The notes beneath the pieces are model-generated. The model was not told the DNA's origin, searched no databases, and saw nothing but the letters and a program-made list of their open reading frames with translations. 64,000 nucleotides of DNA from Conchocele bisecta (lineage: Eukaryota > Mollusca > Bivalvia > Lucinida > Thyasiridae), in contig CM055265.1 of NCBI GenBank assembly GCA_029237695.1, positions 83,198,447 to 83,262,446 of the forward strand, given 5' to 3'. Positions 45,551-56,769 of this stretch are shown piece after piece. Both the position numbers and the translations under genes were made by a program. The stretch's first letter is position 1; every line of letters begins with the position of its first letter.

Positions 45551-46432
45551 AATGTCAGTAAACAATTATGTCGATATTCATGATCAACTTGAGCACGGTC
45601 GAGTAGTGTCAAAGCAAACAGGAAATACACACCTTGCCATATTAACGGAAACAGGCCACGCAGATCAAGCGCCTGCTGAGGCCAGTATTGTGGAGTAGAA
45701 CAAGGCGCAACGATACACGGATACAGTTTTAAGAAAATAGTTCGTTCAATATCTGTGAACTTTCATCGACTACTTGCATGGGTATATCTGACTTGTGGCA
45801 TACACTGGGTATGCTATCACTGCGACATTCTGATCTGGAGCTACACTGTTTGGTCTAATTTTGTGACATTTATAATGATTCTATTGAACATTTCTGATTT
45901 CGAGATCAAATTCCATACGGGTATCAGCCGTGGGATAACTGACAAAAACGTATTTCCGTAATAGTTCGTTCAATATGTACGGACGTTCTTGACTCTTGGA
46001 TGACTTCGTATATCTGACTTGTTGTGGCAAAAACTTGTAGGTTAACATTGCGACCAGTGGAGGCCCGGATCATCCGTGATCTGGTCCTACACTGTGTGTT
46101 CTTGTATGTGTCATATTCATAATGGCTCTAATGAGAATTTAGATTTCCAATGCGAAGCTGCATGCGGGCATAGTCGAAGCTAACTGGTAAAAAAAACGAG
46201 TTCCTTCCAATCATTGCAGTGAACTCATAGTGTTGTTTCAGGTCGCATGTCCTATATGTGGGTGCTCGTGGTACACAAGCCTGCTTAGACATGACACAGC
46301 CATAGACATGTCGTGGTATGAACGAGAAAAGCCTCTTTAAATCATGCCAAATTTTACTTCGATATTAAATATCTACAAAGTAGGACACTCGCCATCTTTT
46401 CAACCAATGGAAGTGGATTATTTATCTTGGGC
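45551..46432. other. Unique-looking, with one internal duplication
   Basis: 'aatagttcgttcaatat.tg' occurs at 45,738 and 45,961, each followed by similar text ('atctgacttgt', 'gcgac', 'gatctgg'). This gives an old ~220-bp direct duplication. No gene. Confidence 0.5.
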
Positions 46433-46530
46433 ACCACTCGCTAATTCAGTAATTGTAGCGCGCACGAATGCCGGGACCCTGCTGGTCCCGGCCTTCGTGA
46501 GCGTTACAATTACTGAATTAGAGAGCCGGA
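46433..46530. repeat. Hairpin, ~45-bp arms
   Basis: 'ctcgctaattcagtaattgt' pairs with 'acaattactgaattagagag'. The centre is 'gggaccctgctggtccc'. It is a short palindromic MITE candidate. Confidence 0.8.
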
Positions 46531-46754
46531 CCAAAGGAACAGTAGGTTGAAAATATGGCGAGTGTCGTACCTTGTATATTATAATACCGGAGCAAAATTG
46601 GGTGTGATTGAAAGAGACTTTTGTCGTTCATACCACAATGTGTATGTGGACCCAGCGTCATTCAGGCAAATTAGCACTCAAACACAAGGTGTATGTGTGT
46701 GTGTGCCTTGTGAATAGCATCGGAGAGGGAATTACAATAAAGCACATGAACATT

Positions 46755-47225
46755 GTGGCTGTGACTAGAGAAATATGATTATGGGTTTTGCGACCAGTGT
46801 AGATGCAGATCTACGGAGCCCCGTAGCGGACATTGATTTATTTTTATTAATTCGTTCCCACGAAATAACAATTCGTTCCCTTAATTTAACAATTCGTTCC
46901 ATCGAAACAACAATTCAATTCGTTCCCACTAAAGGCCAATTCGTTCCCTCAATTTAACAATTCGTTCCCACGATATAACAATTCGTTCCCACTAATTAAC
47001 AATTCGTCCCGTGGGAACGAATTGTTATTTCGTGGGAACGAATTGTTAAATTGAGGGAACGAATTGTTAATTCGTGGGAACGAATTGTTAAATTGAGGGA
47101 ACGAATTGTTATTTCGTGGGAACAAGCTTCCCTGATCTGCATTGTTCGCCATTACATCGATGAAACACCCGCCATGCTTCTAACAAGCAATATAGATCGT
47201 TACCGGGCCAAAGGACAGCTCTATG
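46755..47225. mobile_element. I5: I-family MITE split by H7
   Basis: Left part 46,755-46,811 ('tgtggctgtgactagagaaa' to 'gtagatgcagatc') and right part 47,129-47,225 ('tgcattgttcgccattacat' onward). The right TIR is missing. Confidence 0.8.
46812..47128. mobile_element. H7: H-family element inside I5
   Basis: TACGGAGCCCCGTAGCGGAC at the left; the right end is truncated after the 21-bp array. Flanks 'cagatc' and 'ctgatc' agree at 5 of 6. Confidence 0.8.
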
Positions 47226-47288
47226 TCTTTTTATCCAAAATGTCGTCATACCATGACCAATGATATTGTGAAGCTTGGTATACCCCCA

Positions 47289-47489
47289 GGGGCCAGTTTC
47301 ACTAAACCTCGTACGACTAAAATGTTCGTAAGTGCAAATTTATGATCGTCTGGAAATTTAATTTGGAGGATATACATGTATTGAGCATAGGCTGCATATA
47401 ATATTTTCAAGAAAACATTGTTGATGTGAAATCATAATTTTGCACTTACAAACATTTTAGTCGTACGAAGTTTAGTGAACCGGCCTCCT
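47289..47489. mobile_element. A7: A-family MITE with deleted centre
   Basis: Both TIRs are present ('cagtttcactaaacctcgta' and complement), but the central palindrome's right arm is deleted after 'ataggctgcatat'. Confidence 0.85.
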
Positions 47490-47649
47490 GATCGCCATGA
47501 TCGCGGGTGTATATTGTTCGTGCTGCTTCTATTCCATATGTTTCAATAAATACTTTTACAAATTCAGTGGAACATATCGACACTGGACACTCCGTGAATT
47601 ATTATCATTGGCGTTTCTGTTTTGGAGATTTCCCACATAATTCGTTTGT

Positions 47650-47920
47650 ATCAGGCTATTTTGATATGCAAATACGGGTAAATAGTTTTAAATTATTTAT
47701 ATCATCAATTAAATGCGCCATCTAAATAAATAATTTCATTAACATATTATAAAGTATGATCATTCACATCAAAAATAAAAGAATTGTTTATGTTAACCTT
47801 TTAAGGGAACATGGTTATTGCCCCTGATGTCAATAGTGACACTTCACGTGTATTATAAAACGTATAACAATGCCAACTGACACGCCCGGTAATGGCAAAT
47901 GAAAGTCCATGTTTAAAGAA
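47650..47920. repeat. F3: F-family fragment
   Basis: 'tatcaggctattttgatatg' to 'attgcccctgatg' and 'aatgccaactga'. Both TIRs are missing. Confidence 0.65.
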
Positions 47921-47973
47921 AAAAATAATAACTTAAATTGTGTTTACTCCTTGTTATAACACATGCGGTAATG

Positions 47974-48200
47974 TACGGTGGCACAGAGGGGACATGGTAA
48001 TATTTTTTACTTTCGCGTGCGCACGCAATAGGTTTTGCGTGCGCACGCGATAGGGTTTTGCGTGCGCACGCAAAACCCAACGCGTGCGCACAGCAAAACT
48101 ATCGCGTGCGCACGCAAAACCTATCGCGTGCGCACGCAAAACCTATTGCGTGCGCACGCGAAAGTAAAAAATATTTCCATGTCCCCTCTGTGCCACCGTA
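47974..48200. mobile_element. R2: TIR element with inverted 22-bp repeats
   Basis: TACGGTGGCACAGAGGGGAC at the left with a perfect complement at the right. The interior is a 22-bp unit (GCGTGCGCACGCAAAACCTA plus two bases) in two opposing arrays. The ends match family H at 18 of 24 positions, but the interior is unrelated to the H unit. Confidence 0.88.
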
Positions 48201-48327
48201 GTAAACTTATTTTTTTTTCGACTTATTTTTTTCCCACTTATTGATACTTTTAGGTATATTTAATGTATTTATAGGCCTTGGTCCGTTACTTCAACCTGTG
48301 CCGAAGCTGGGATTCTTTCAGATGTAA

Positions 48328-48970
48328 AGGTACATGCCCACTCAGTAGGCACACAATGTTCTTCATAGGAATTAAATAAGTGTATAATTGTGTCACTATT
48401 CCACCAGTTCTAAAAATTACGATGCCCGCTATAACAATAACAACAATACATTTTATTCACTCTAAGCCACATGCGTGACACACGAGGTATACAACAGATT
48501 ACATAATACAACGATGGGTACAAATACAAAATGCATATGTATAAGCTCACTAGTCATTATAACCATAAAGCATTTCTTATAAAAATAGCTAAATTTCTTA
48601 ATTGCTTTCCAGATTTACAGATACATGTATAACCATTTAGTATAAATATTTATTTTTTCTGACAGTGACTCATGGTGGTATCAGGCTATTTCCATATGCA
48701 AATGAGGCATGCTATTTTTTAATTTTGTATACTAATTAAATGCGTCAACTGAAAAAATAATATTTTTGACAGATTATAAAGTATGTACATTGCAAATCAA
48801 AAAATAAATACAGAGAATAAATAGTAATGTCCGTTAACATGTTAAGGAAACACGGTTATCGCCCCTGATATCAGTGTGGAAATTTACTGTACGTCTGATA
48901 TAAAATGTATAATAATGCCAATCAATCATTGGGGAAATGGTGAATGAATGTTTATTTTGTCAGAACATGT
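48328..48970 (+). mobile_element. F4: F-family MITE with LINE-tail insertion
   Basis: 'aaaggtacatgcccactcag' to 'gatatcagtgtgg' and 'gaatgtttattttgtcagaa'. About 48,420-48,640 is inserted. On the minus strand the insert starts 'gtggcttagagtgaataaaa' with a (TTG)-rich tail, like a LINE 3' end. Confidence 0.7.
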
Positions 48971-48971
48971 C

Positions 48972-49092
48972 TCAATCATGAAATATATGCAGTCGTTAGT
49001 TCTATATAAAATAATGCATTATGGGGAAAATAAATGATTACTCCCTCAAAAGTATACTTAGCTAGATAAGTATGCTTAGCAATTTTGGCTAC
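48972..49092. repeat. AA3: partial AA-family MITE
   Basis: 'atatatgcagtcgttagttc' to 'gctagataagtatgcttagc'. It joins F4 directly. Confidence 0.65.
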
Positions 49093-49451
49093 TGTTAAAT
49101 CGCAAAAATGTGTTCAAGGTCCTGCATACCAATTATAATGATGAACCATCAGCAATTAATGACATCGTTGCGGTAATTTACAATTAAAATGCCGCTATTG
49201 TGATGTATTGTCGGCCTTTGTTAATAGATGCAGAGATATTTTATTTATACTGGCCCCGAGATGTCGTGCAAGTGTATGATTATTCGTCAATTCAGGGGTT
49301 TACTAAGTTTGTTATATCAAAAAGCAAAGCACTGAAAGTACTGCAACCAGAGCCTGTGATAAGGAACGGATATATAGCATGTGTCCTCGACCTACATTTT
49401 TTTGTAAGTTTGAATCGATACATGCACTATTTATATACATGTACCACTGTT
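49093..49451. other. No recognisable feature
   Basis: One 98-codon ORF (49,200-49,496) without motifs, running into the next repeat. Confidence 0.35.
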
Positions 49452-49702
49452 GCTGCACTCCGCGCAGGTGGAAAATGGTTCAATTATATCGTCTAATATA
49501 TGGTGCGTGTGTGCGTGCGTGCGTGCGTGCGTCCATGTAGCGTCCATGTAGCGTCCACGTGCGTCCGTGCGTCCATGTAGCGTCCATGTAGCGTCCATGT
49601 AGCCGAATGGGAATGCATTTATGCAATAGCTCTATATCGGCAGTAAACCGGTGCATTTTCGACATGAAACAGTTTACACCGGCGCGGAGTGCAGCACCAG
49701 CG
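49452..49702. mobile_element. Y: TIR element with simple-repeat core
   Basis: 'gctgcactccgcgcaggtg' at the left and 'caccggcgcggagtgcagc' at the right. The core has (GTGC)n and four 'gtccatgtagc' units. Related end sequence occurs at 28,790 and 60,604 ('gctgcactccgtaccgg'). Confidence 0.7.
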
Positions 49703-49889
49703 AATTAGGCAAAAATTGAATTCCGAATTTTACGTTATGTTATTAATTTGTCTAAAGTCACTGGATGTTGTCAACTTTCGACGCCATTTACAGCAGAAAA
49801 TATCGTCGATAAACTGGATATCAAAAAACACTTGCCTGGTATTCTATTTATCAGGTAATGTTTATGCTCGAAAATGACCACAGATGACG

Positions 49890-50090
49890 TCGTTATCTAT
49901 GGGCAGAGCGCGGACTTGTTGACGCGAGTCATTACACTGACGGCATTCGGAAACGTCACGAGACGTCATCCGACCAATGGAACGGCGGTTTTCACTTCGT
50001 TGTAACCCGGATGTTTGTATGAGGTCAATGCCTAACAATATGTTATCAGTCAGCACGTATTCAATCAATACAGGGCAGGTTACCTGTAGC
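49890..50090. repeat. Z repeat, copy 2
   Basis: 'gagtcattacactgacgg', 'catccgaccaatgg', 'atatgttatcagtcagcacg' in the same order as 27,470-27,700. Confidence 0.6.
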
Positions 50091-50091
50091 C

Positions 50092-50392
50092 TGTTTCACC
50101 AACATTGCAAAGTATACTTATCTAGCAAAGTATACTTTCAGGGATAAATTTTCAAGTTTAGGATAAATTTATTACTTTCAAATTATACTGAATTTATTAC
50201 ATTATCACAGCCATTTTGGCTGTGATAATGTAATAAATTCAGTATAATAATTATGCATACTTTTAATCATCAAATATATGCAGTCGTTAGTTCTATATGA
50301 CATAATGCATTTCGGCGAAAATAAATGATTACTCCCTCAAAGTATACTTTGCTAGAAAAGTATACTTTGCAATGTTGGTGAAATAGGCTGCT
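50092..50392. mobile_element. AA4: AA-family MITE, complete
   Basis: 'agcctgtttcaccaacattg' and complement at the right. The centre 'tgtgataatg..cattatcaca' is palindromic. Confidence 0.88.
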
Positions 50393-50702
50393 GATAAATC
50401 TAATTACATTACATTACATAAGCGTTATGATTGAGTAGTATTTCCAATGTTGAGTTTGAAATGTTATTTGTTTACTTTCTATTTCGTGGAGGGTGATCCA
50501 ATACTTTTGCTAATACACACTTTATTACGTGAGTTTATGATACTATGTTTGTGTCATATTGTAGAATTGTCTCTCAATAACAATATAGCGAAGTGTGAAC
50601 GCCAAAGTTCTGTAGATGATTTCGATACAGGGGTCATACCAGTTATCCGGACAATCAGTTTATCGGACAAATGAAAATACATGTTAATTAAGCGCATTAT
50701 AT

Positions 50703-50947
50703 GTTGTCCGGTTAGCGCAATCGGTAACTAGCGCGCTTTTCACCAATGCGGCCCCGGGTTCGATCCTCGGCCGGGGCAGTATGTGAGATGGTATGGTGGT
50801 CGCCATATCGGACAAGTGGGTTTCCTCCGGGTTCTCCGGTTTCCTCCCACATTAATGACCGCCCTTTCGCCTTCATCTGTGCCAACGAAAGCATTTGTAT
50901 AAGTGCTCTCGCGCTTGTTTGTAATCGTTGTAAAATAAATACAGTTT
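50703..50947 (+). mobile_element. tRNA-derived SINE (S1)
   Basis: tRNA-like head 50,706-50,777: acceptor GTCCGG/CCGGGGC, A box 'tagcgcaatcgg', B box GGTTCGATCC (50,757-50,766). A conserved core ('ctccgggttctccggtttcc') follows, then a tail ending 'gtaaaataaatac'. S2 (58,706) is the same family. The core is widespread in invertebrate SINEs as I recall; the family is not named. Confidence 0.85.
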
Positions 50948-51128
50948 AACTTAAGCGCATTCTTTTGATCCTATTTTCCAGTGAATGCATCTAAGTCACG
51001 CAGGTGCTTGCTGTTTCCATGCCAGTGTGAAGAATATATCGCCATGGTGAACATTTTAGTAAAATGTGTTGAAAACATTCACCAACTCTGTCCACAAGTT
51101 GTTTACAACGTCAAAAGTCGCGCGTGAG

Positions 51129-51152
51129 GAGGGGGGGGGGGGGGGGGGGGGG
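51129..51152. repeat. 24-base poly-G tract
   Basis: Uninterrupted G run after 'cgcgtgagga'. Candidate for G-quadruplex and for assembly length error. Confidence 0.9.
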
Positions 51153-51779
51153 CTCAATCGAGTGCGCCCATTACGTCATTTCAGAGTTGATCTATAGATA
51201 CAATAACTACTATAAATTTGGTGTTTTCCAAGAAGCGAATGGTCATTGTTTTTTCTGCAAAACTGCACTATGCTGTTTATACTGGTTTACAGGCGATAAA
51301 CTTATATGAGAATAGAAGTTATAAGACGATTGTACGTTTGTCGGGATAACTGATTGTCGATGTTAATGTTGGGGCAATCTTACGACTGATGATCTGACCA
51401 AATTTTAAGTGAGAAAGATAGCACATTTTGCTAAATAGTTTACATGTGCTGAGAAAGCAAGAACCGAGGATTGTTCTGTGAAAATGTTATGCCTGTAGCT
51501 GCTATTTTAAGAAAAATATCGTAAAGCACTGCCATAATGCAGAGGATCTCTGTATAGTAGTGCGCCAAATGGAAACCGTTGACCGTTGACAACCGATTGC
51601 CTATACAACGGTAAACGTGCAGCTAGTCTCATATGTGATGCTGATTGACAAAGTGGTGCCCGTTGAATTTGCAATGCATCAAGGTCCCGATCCGCGCCGA
51701 TAATATGGATACATTTCATTGAAAGTATGACGTATGTTTGACCCACAAATTGTCGTAAGTTGCCAAGTAAACGACCCTA
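51153..51779. other. No recognisable feature
   Basis: Short ORFs of 60-80 codons without motifs. Confidence 0.4.
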
Positions 51780-52597
51780 CGGCCCGTATCACTAAACTTC
51801 GTACGACTAAAATGTTCGTAAGTGTAAATTTAGGATCGTCTGGAAATATAAATTGATGGATTTACATTTATTGAGCATAGGCTGCAATTGCAATTGCAGC
51901 CGATGCTCAATAAATGTAAATCCAATAATTGTTTACAAGAAAACATTGTTAATGTGGAATCTACAGATTATCATAAGTTTGCGCTTACGAACATTTGAGT
52001 CGTACTATAGTCTGTTTCACGAAAGCTGCCCAAATTTTACGTCTATATAGACAATTCAAAAACAATATTTTTTTCGATAATATTAAATTAAAGGAAAATT
52101 TAAGAATGAGCCTTCTTTTTATTTCGTGAAATTTGGTCAAATATCGATTTCATTGCGAAAACAAAATTTCCCCATGTTAAATCCCCATAGACATCTTCAC
52201 GGAGTGAAGATGTCTATGGGGATTTAACATGGGGAAATTTTTTAGAATTTCAGAAATACTCGACCGATTTTTATAATTTAACTTTTGTTTTCTTAGTTAG
52301 ATCATTTCCAAGCTATCTAGCTAGGTTTCGGAGTCAAGTTCCAAAAAAAAATTTTTGACTCCTCCCACAACTCCTCTACCTCTTTTTCCCCCATGTTAAA
52401 TTCCCATAGACAAATCAATTTTTCGTAATAAAATCAATATTTGACCGAATTTCACGAAATAAAAAGAAGGCTCATTCTTAAATTTTCATTTAATTTAATA
52501 TTATCGAAAATAATATTGTTTTTGAATTGTCTATATGGCCGTAAAAATTGGGCAGTTTTCGTGAAACAGACAGTAGGTTTAGTGAAACGGCCCCCCA
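51780..52597. mobile_element. A8: A-family MITE split by M2
   Basis: 51,780-52,006 and 52,576-52,597 join to a complete A element. The right tip 'ggtttagtgaaacggccccc' lies beyond M2. Confidence 0.87.
52007..52575. mobile_element. M2: M-family MITE inside A8
   Basis: TIR 'agtctgtttcacgaaagctg' and complement 'cgtgaaacagac'. TA is present on both sides. Internal hairpin 52,168-52,240 ('ccccatagacatcttcac' and complement). Confidence 0.87.
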
Positions 52598-53243
52598 GAT
52601 TAACGCGGATGCGACTTCTCATCTTTCCTGGCCACATGTGTCGCATTCTCCAGTCCCATTTTGTTCAAATAAAATTTGTGCTCATAATTATATAACTCTA
52701 GTTTATGTCACTATCAATTGAGATGAAAAGAAATGATCGATGAGAGACACGTGTGGATAATATATCACATGTTTTAAAATATTTACAGGTGTTCATGCCA
52801 GATGGTTTCTGTAAAAAAAGATTAAAAGTGTCGTAAATCATCTAAGACAATGTATCTTTACAGTGACTTGCCACAAATGATGTACCAGAAATTCAATATG
52901 TGGTTTTTCGAATCATGCACATGACATATATCAATCATTCACGCCCTTTTATTTGATAAAATTCGCCAACACAAGCGTCGTATTCAAGTGCATGTTATCA
53001 GACATTGTGCCAAGCAGGGGAGACAATTTGGTTTGGAATACTTTGACATTTTCGCTATACATGTACAAGCAAGGAACAATTGTGAAATGTCTTTATTTTT
53101 TGGTTGTGAAATGATAATAGTATATATAAATCATTTCCAATTATAGACTTTAAATACACGAAATTAGTAACCATCGCTTGAAGAAATATGTTTATAATAC
53201 TGAAAACTAATTCACGTTGCAAATGGCAGCTATTCTTCAGGGA
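52598..53243. repeat. Dispersed repeat fragments
   Basis: 53,100-53,238 is the inverse of 1,384-1,510. 52,870-52,950 ('ccagaaattcaatatgtggt') resembles 63,085-63,130. No TIRs were found, so the element class is unknown. Confidence 0.5.
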
Positions 53244-53483
53244 GTCCGTTTCACTAAACTTCGTACGACTAAGATGTTCGTAAGTGTAAATTTAGGATCG
53301 TCTGCAAATTCCAATTAATGGATTTACATTTATTGAGCATAGGCTGCATATGCAGCATATGCTCAATAAATGTAAATCCAATAATTGTTTACAAGAAAAC
53401 AGTGTTAATGTGAAATTTATAGACTGTCATAATTTTGCACTTACGAACATTTTAGTCGTACGAAGTTTAGTGGAACGGCCCCC
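53244..53483. mobile_element. A9: A-family MITE, complete
   Basis: 'ccgtttcactaaacttcgta' to 'gtttagtggaacggccccc'; centre 'gctgcatatgcagc'. Confidence 0.9.
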
Positions 53484-53713
53484 AGTATTCCAAACATTTT
53501 TTTACCAATCCCCGATATTCTCCCAGGCGACCTGTAGGTACATTTGGGTTCAGAAATAAGAAAAAAATACAATTAAACAGCAGTTGACGTATATCTGAGA
53601 CCCAGTGCCTTTAAAGGTACATGCCCACTTAGTAGGCACAAACTATTCTTTATAGGAATTAAATAAGTGTATAATTGTGTCACAATTCCACCAGTTCTAA
53701 AAATTACAGATAT

Positions 53714-53966
53714 ATAGAGAATAATAGGTTAGTGCCGTGAATGGGAAAACATATCTGGCAAGGCTCATGAAACGGGATGGGCGAGCCTCTGCCGAGCACA
53801 TCCCGTTTCCGTGCCGCGCCAGATATGTTTTCCCATTCACTGCACTAACCTACTATTCTATTTATCTCGTCAACACCTACAAATAGCTGTAAAATGCAAA
53901 AATAGTATTGACTGGATATCAAAAATGTTTCACGGCACATACGAACTGTGTTGACGGGATAAAATC
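53714..53966 (-). mobile_element. B5: B-family MITE inside F5
   Basis: Both B hairpins in reverse order, from 'gaataataggttagtgccgt' to 'gtgttgacgggataaa'. Confidence 0.85.
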
Positions 53967-54207
53967 ATTTAGTAATATACAGTTTACTGATAGTGACTCG
54001 CTGTTATCAGGCTATTTTCATAAGGCATGATACTTTTTAATTATTTATATTAATTAAATGCGTCTCCTGAAACAATAATAGTTTCGACAGATTATATAGT
54101 ATGATAATTGCACATCAACAAATAAATACAGAGAATAAATAGCAATGTCCGCTAACATATTATGAAAACACGGTTATCGCCCCTGATAACAGTGTGATAT
54201 TTTACGT

Positions 54208-55056
54208 GTGTGTGTGTATTTATTTTATTAACGTGTCACATTTCTTACTTACAAAACATTCAACAACAAAATAACTCACAATACAACATAAGAAACCCGG
54301 CCGATATCGACCTATGAGACACCATGGCGGTATTTACACAAGTAAAACAATGAATGCACATGCGTTTTCTAACGCTTAAAACATATGCAAAGTGAAGTAA
54401 AATTAATGGTTACGTATTGAATAAGTTGGTTTAATAGTTATCTGTTATATCTGAGTGATTGGCGGTGCAGATTCAGATCTGATCGCGTGTTTGCGTGATC
54501 ACACTTGACTCTGCACTGCACCGGCCTTCTGCATAGTTCGTAAAAGTGTGTAAGTGAATCGGCCAAACAGTGAGGATTCTGACCAGGCTGCACGCCGGCG
54601 TAATGTTGCTATACCGGAACGCAGAGTAAGTTTTGATTGTGTAATAAATGCTTGATATTAAAATAAGTGTAAAATTGAGTATTTCAGTTTGTCACAAATA
54701 TGGCACTGAACGAATAGTTAACACAGTGTTATAAAAACTGCTTTCTCCTTCTATACATATCATTTAGTGTTGATGACAAAATAAATGCTAAATTTACGTG
54801 ATTCATGATAAAAATGAATTTATCGTTTAATGCCATGTTGACAAAATCAGTGTTGCTGGTTTGTGCTTTGTATAATAATGGTCGTCTGAGATCAGTATAT
54901 AAATCACAATTGAGCAAAACTTGGACTTCATTTTCAACCTGATTTGAATTGCAGAATTTGCAAATACGTTCAGGTAGTGGCACTCTGTTATATCTACCAG
55001 TTTCAATCAAAAGTGGTAAACTACCACTTCTAAATTTAGCCAGAATGCTGCATTGG
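54208..55056 (-). mobile_element. LINE 3' end inside F5, 6-bp duplication
   Basis: Flanked by TTACGT at 54,202-54,207 and 55,057-55,062, which rejoin the F sequence exactly. The minus strand encodes the C-terminal tail of a LINE ORF2, then a ~520-bp 3' UTR ending 'aataaaataaata' plus (CA)n. Confidence 0.85.
54729..55056 (-). pseudogene. LINE ORF2 C-terminal tail
   Basis: About 109 codons. 'CSILAKFRSGSLPLLIETGR' is followed by a Cys cluster, C-K-F-C ... V-L-L-N-C, which in this LINE tail family normally includes a His (here Gln) before the last Cys. It ends 'MYRRRKQFL' at 54,729. The open frame continues to 55,232, but those residues come from F5 and G and are not part of the LINE protein. 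Endonuclease and RT are absent because of 5' truncation. Confidence 0.75.
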
Positions 55057-55173
55057 TTACGTCTGATATAAAATGTATAATAATGCCAATCAATACGTGG
55101 GGTAATGGTGAATGTATATTTTGCCAGAAAATGTCTCAGATGATGTCTCTGATATACAGAGCAGTTTGTGCCT

Positions 55174-55619
55174 TGTATAGCCCACTGTTGTAACCCCCCA
55201 GCTATTGTAACCCGGTGACAATAGAAACACAAATAAGATTGCCTATAAGTATGGGTGACAATAGCTGGGGGTTACATTAGCTGGTGATGCACGCGCCCAC
55301 TGTTGTAAACCCCCAGCTATTGTCACCCATACTTATAGGCAATCTTATTTGTGTTTCAATATATATATATTTCAAGGGGAGATAATCGGTATCGAACTTG
55401 GAACGTCCGGCTGTGCATACACAGACTTTGGTTTCGGGTTTTACCCCTCCCACATCAAACTCACGTTATATATCCCGTGATTAATATATGGGGTTACAAT
55501 AGCTGAGGGTTTGCAGCTGAGGGTTTGCAACAGTGGGCGCGTGCATCACCAGCTATTGTAACCCCCAGCTATTGTCACCGGGTTACAATAGCTGGGGGGT
55601 TACAACAGTGGGCTCTACA
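55174..55619. mobile_element. G: 446-bp TIR element, exact 6-bp duplication
   Basis: TGTATAGCCCACTGTTGTAA at the left and complement ending CTCTACA at the right. The TIR is nearly perfect over ~50 bp. GTGCCT is duplicated at 55,168-55,173 and 55,620-55,625. Within it, a second inverted pair (55,210-55,262 and 55,300-55,355) repeats TIR-like sequence. Confidence 0.9.
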
Positions 55620-55642
55620 GTGCCTACTGAGTGGGCATGTAA

Positions 55643-55845
55643 CACCAATTCCCGTAATGTCTATACGTTCTGCGCATACACACGATGTTCATGTTCATAT
55701 CAAACAGTTTGATTGTTCTCATATGCTCAGAATTACTTTTAAATTACCAAATCCAATGATATTTATAGAAAATATGTAGTCATTGACCCGATGATATTCG
55801 TTATTACCACTGGCCGTTCCAATACGACTTATATACCACCAGTAG
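55643..55845. other. No recognisable feature
   Basis: Short spacer between F5 and AA5. Confidence 0.4.
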
Positions 55846-56136
55846 CCGATTTCACCAACATTGCAAAGTATACTTTTCTAGCAAAGTATACTTTCAGGGA
55901 GTAATTATTTATTTTTCCTGAAATGCATTATTTCATATAGAACTAACAACTGCATATATTTGATGATTACAAGTATGAAGAATTATTATACTGAATTTAC
56001 CAAATTGGCTGTGATAATGTAATACATTCAGTATAACAAAAATTAATACATTTATGTTAAAATTGAAAATTTCTCCCTCAAAGTATACTTTGCTAGAAAA
56101 GTATACTTTGCAATGTTGGTGAAATAGGCTACAGGT
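55846..56136. mobile_element. AA5: AA-family MITE, complete
   Basis: 'gtagccgatttcaccaacat' and complement ending 'gaaataggctac'. Internal 'attggctgtgataatg'. Confidence 0.88.
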
Positions 56137-56228
56137 TAGAGTATTGTGATATCAAGTTTATCCTACAAAATATGGTAGCTTGGAGAAGGAGCTGCTTCAT
56201 GGGAATAGAGAATACCAGGCTAGCTAGT

Positions 56229-56435
56229 TTGATATCAAGTATATCAGGCAAGGAAATGAAACGTGTAGGAATTCCTAGGCTCGCATACAGTGGAGTCAGC
56301 GTGCAAGTGTACACACGAACGAACACGACAGGTTGGTTCCAACCTGTCGTGTTCGTTCGTGTGTGCACTTACACGCTGACCCCACTGTAGGTATTCCTAC
56401 AGTTTCCGAGCCTGAGAAACTATGATATCATAAGA
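56229..56435. mobile_element. V2: palindromic MITE with long hairpin core
   Basis: Outer arms resemble V1 ('tatcaggc..gaaa', 'gtaggaattcct'). The inner core 56,283-56,388 is a near-perfect hairpin ('acacgaacgaacacgacagg' and complement) absent from V1. Confidence 0.7.
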
Positions 56436-56442
56436 CCCTATA

Positions 56443-56605
56443 GTCTGTTTCGCGAAAGCTGCCCAAATTTTGCGGCCATATAAACAATTAAAAAACAATA
56501 TTTTTTTCGACAGTATTAAATTAAAGGAAAATTTAAGAATGAGCCTTTTTTTTATTTCGTGAAATTTTGCCAAATATTGATTTTATTGCGAAAAAACAAT
56601 TTCCC
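56443..56605. mobile_element. M3: left part of an M-family MITE
   Basis: 'gtctgtttcgcgaaagctgc' to 'gcgaaaaaacaatttcccca', where C4 interrupts. No right half was found after C4. Confidence 0.8.
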
Positions 56606-56763
56606 CACAAAAAAAGGCCTTTTTTGTGGAATTTATCGGGGATATAAACTTGGAAAAGTCGCGGGAATACTGGACGAGGCCTTCCGGCCTTCGTCCAGTA
56701 TTCCCGCGACTTTTCCAAGTTTATACCCCGATAAATTCCACAAAAAGGACATTCATTCCTATA
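56606..56763 (+). mobile_element. C4: hairpin end of a C element
   Basis: Only the terminal palindrome ('gtcgcgggaatactggacga' and complement, with 'ccacaaaaagg' at both ends). The rest of C is absent. Confidence 0.8.
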
Positions 56764-56769
56764 AAGGAT

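Larger units (their letters stand above)
53608..55642 (+). mobile_element. F5: F-family MITE with three nested insertions
   Basis: Own sequence: 53,608-53,710, 53,967-54,207, 55,057-55,173 and 55,620-55,642. Ends 'aaaggtacatgcccacttag' and 'ctactgagtgggcatgta'. Insertions in order: B5, a LINE 3' end, and G. Confidence 0.85.

Noticed and set aside
54729..55232. Intact 167-codon protein
   Set aside because: Only 54,729-55,056 is LINE-derived. The N-terminal part reads through F5 and G sequence.
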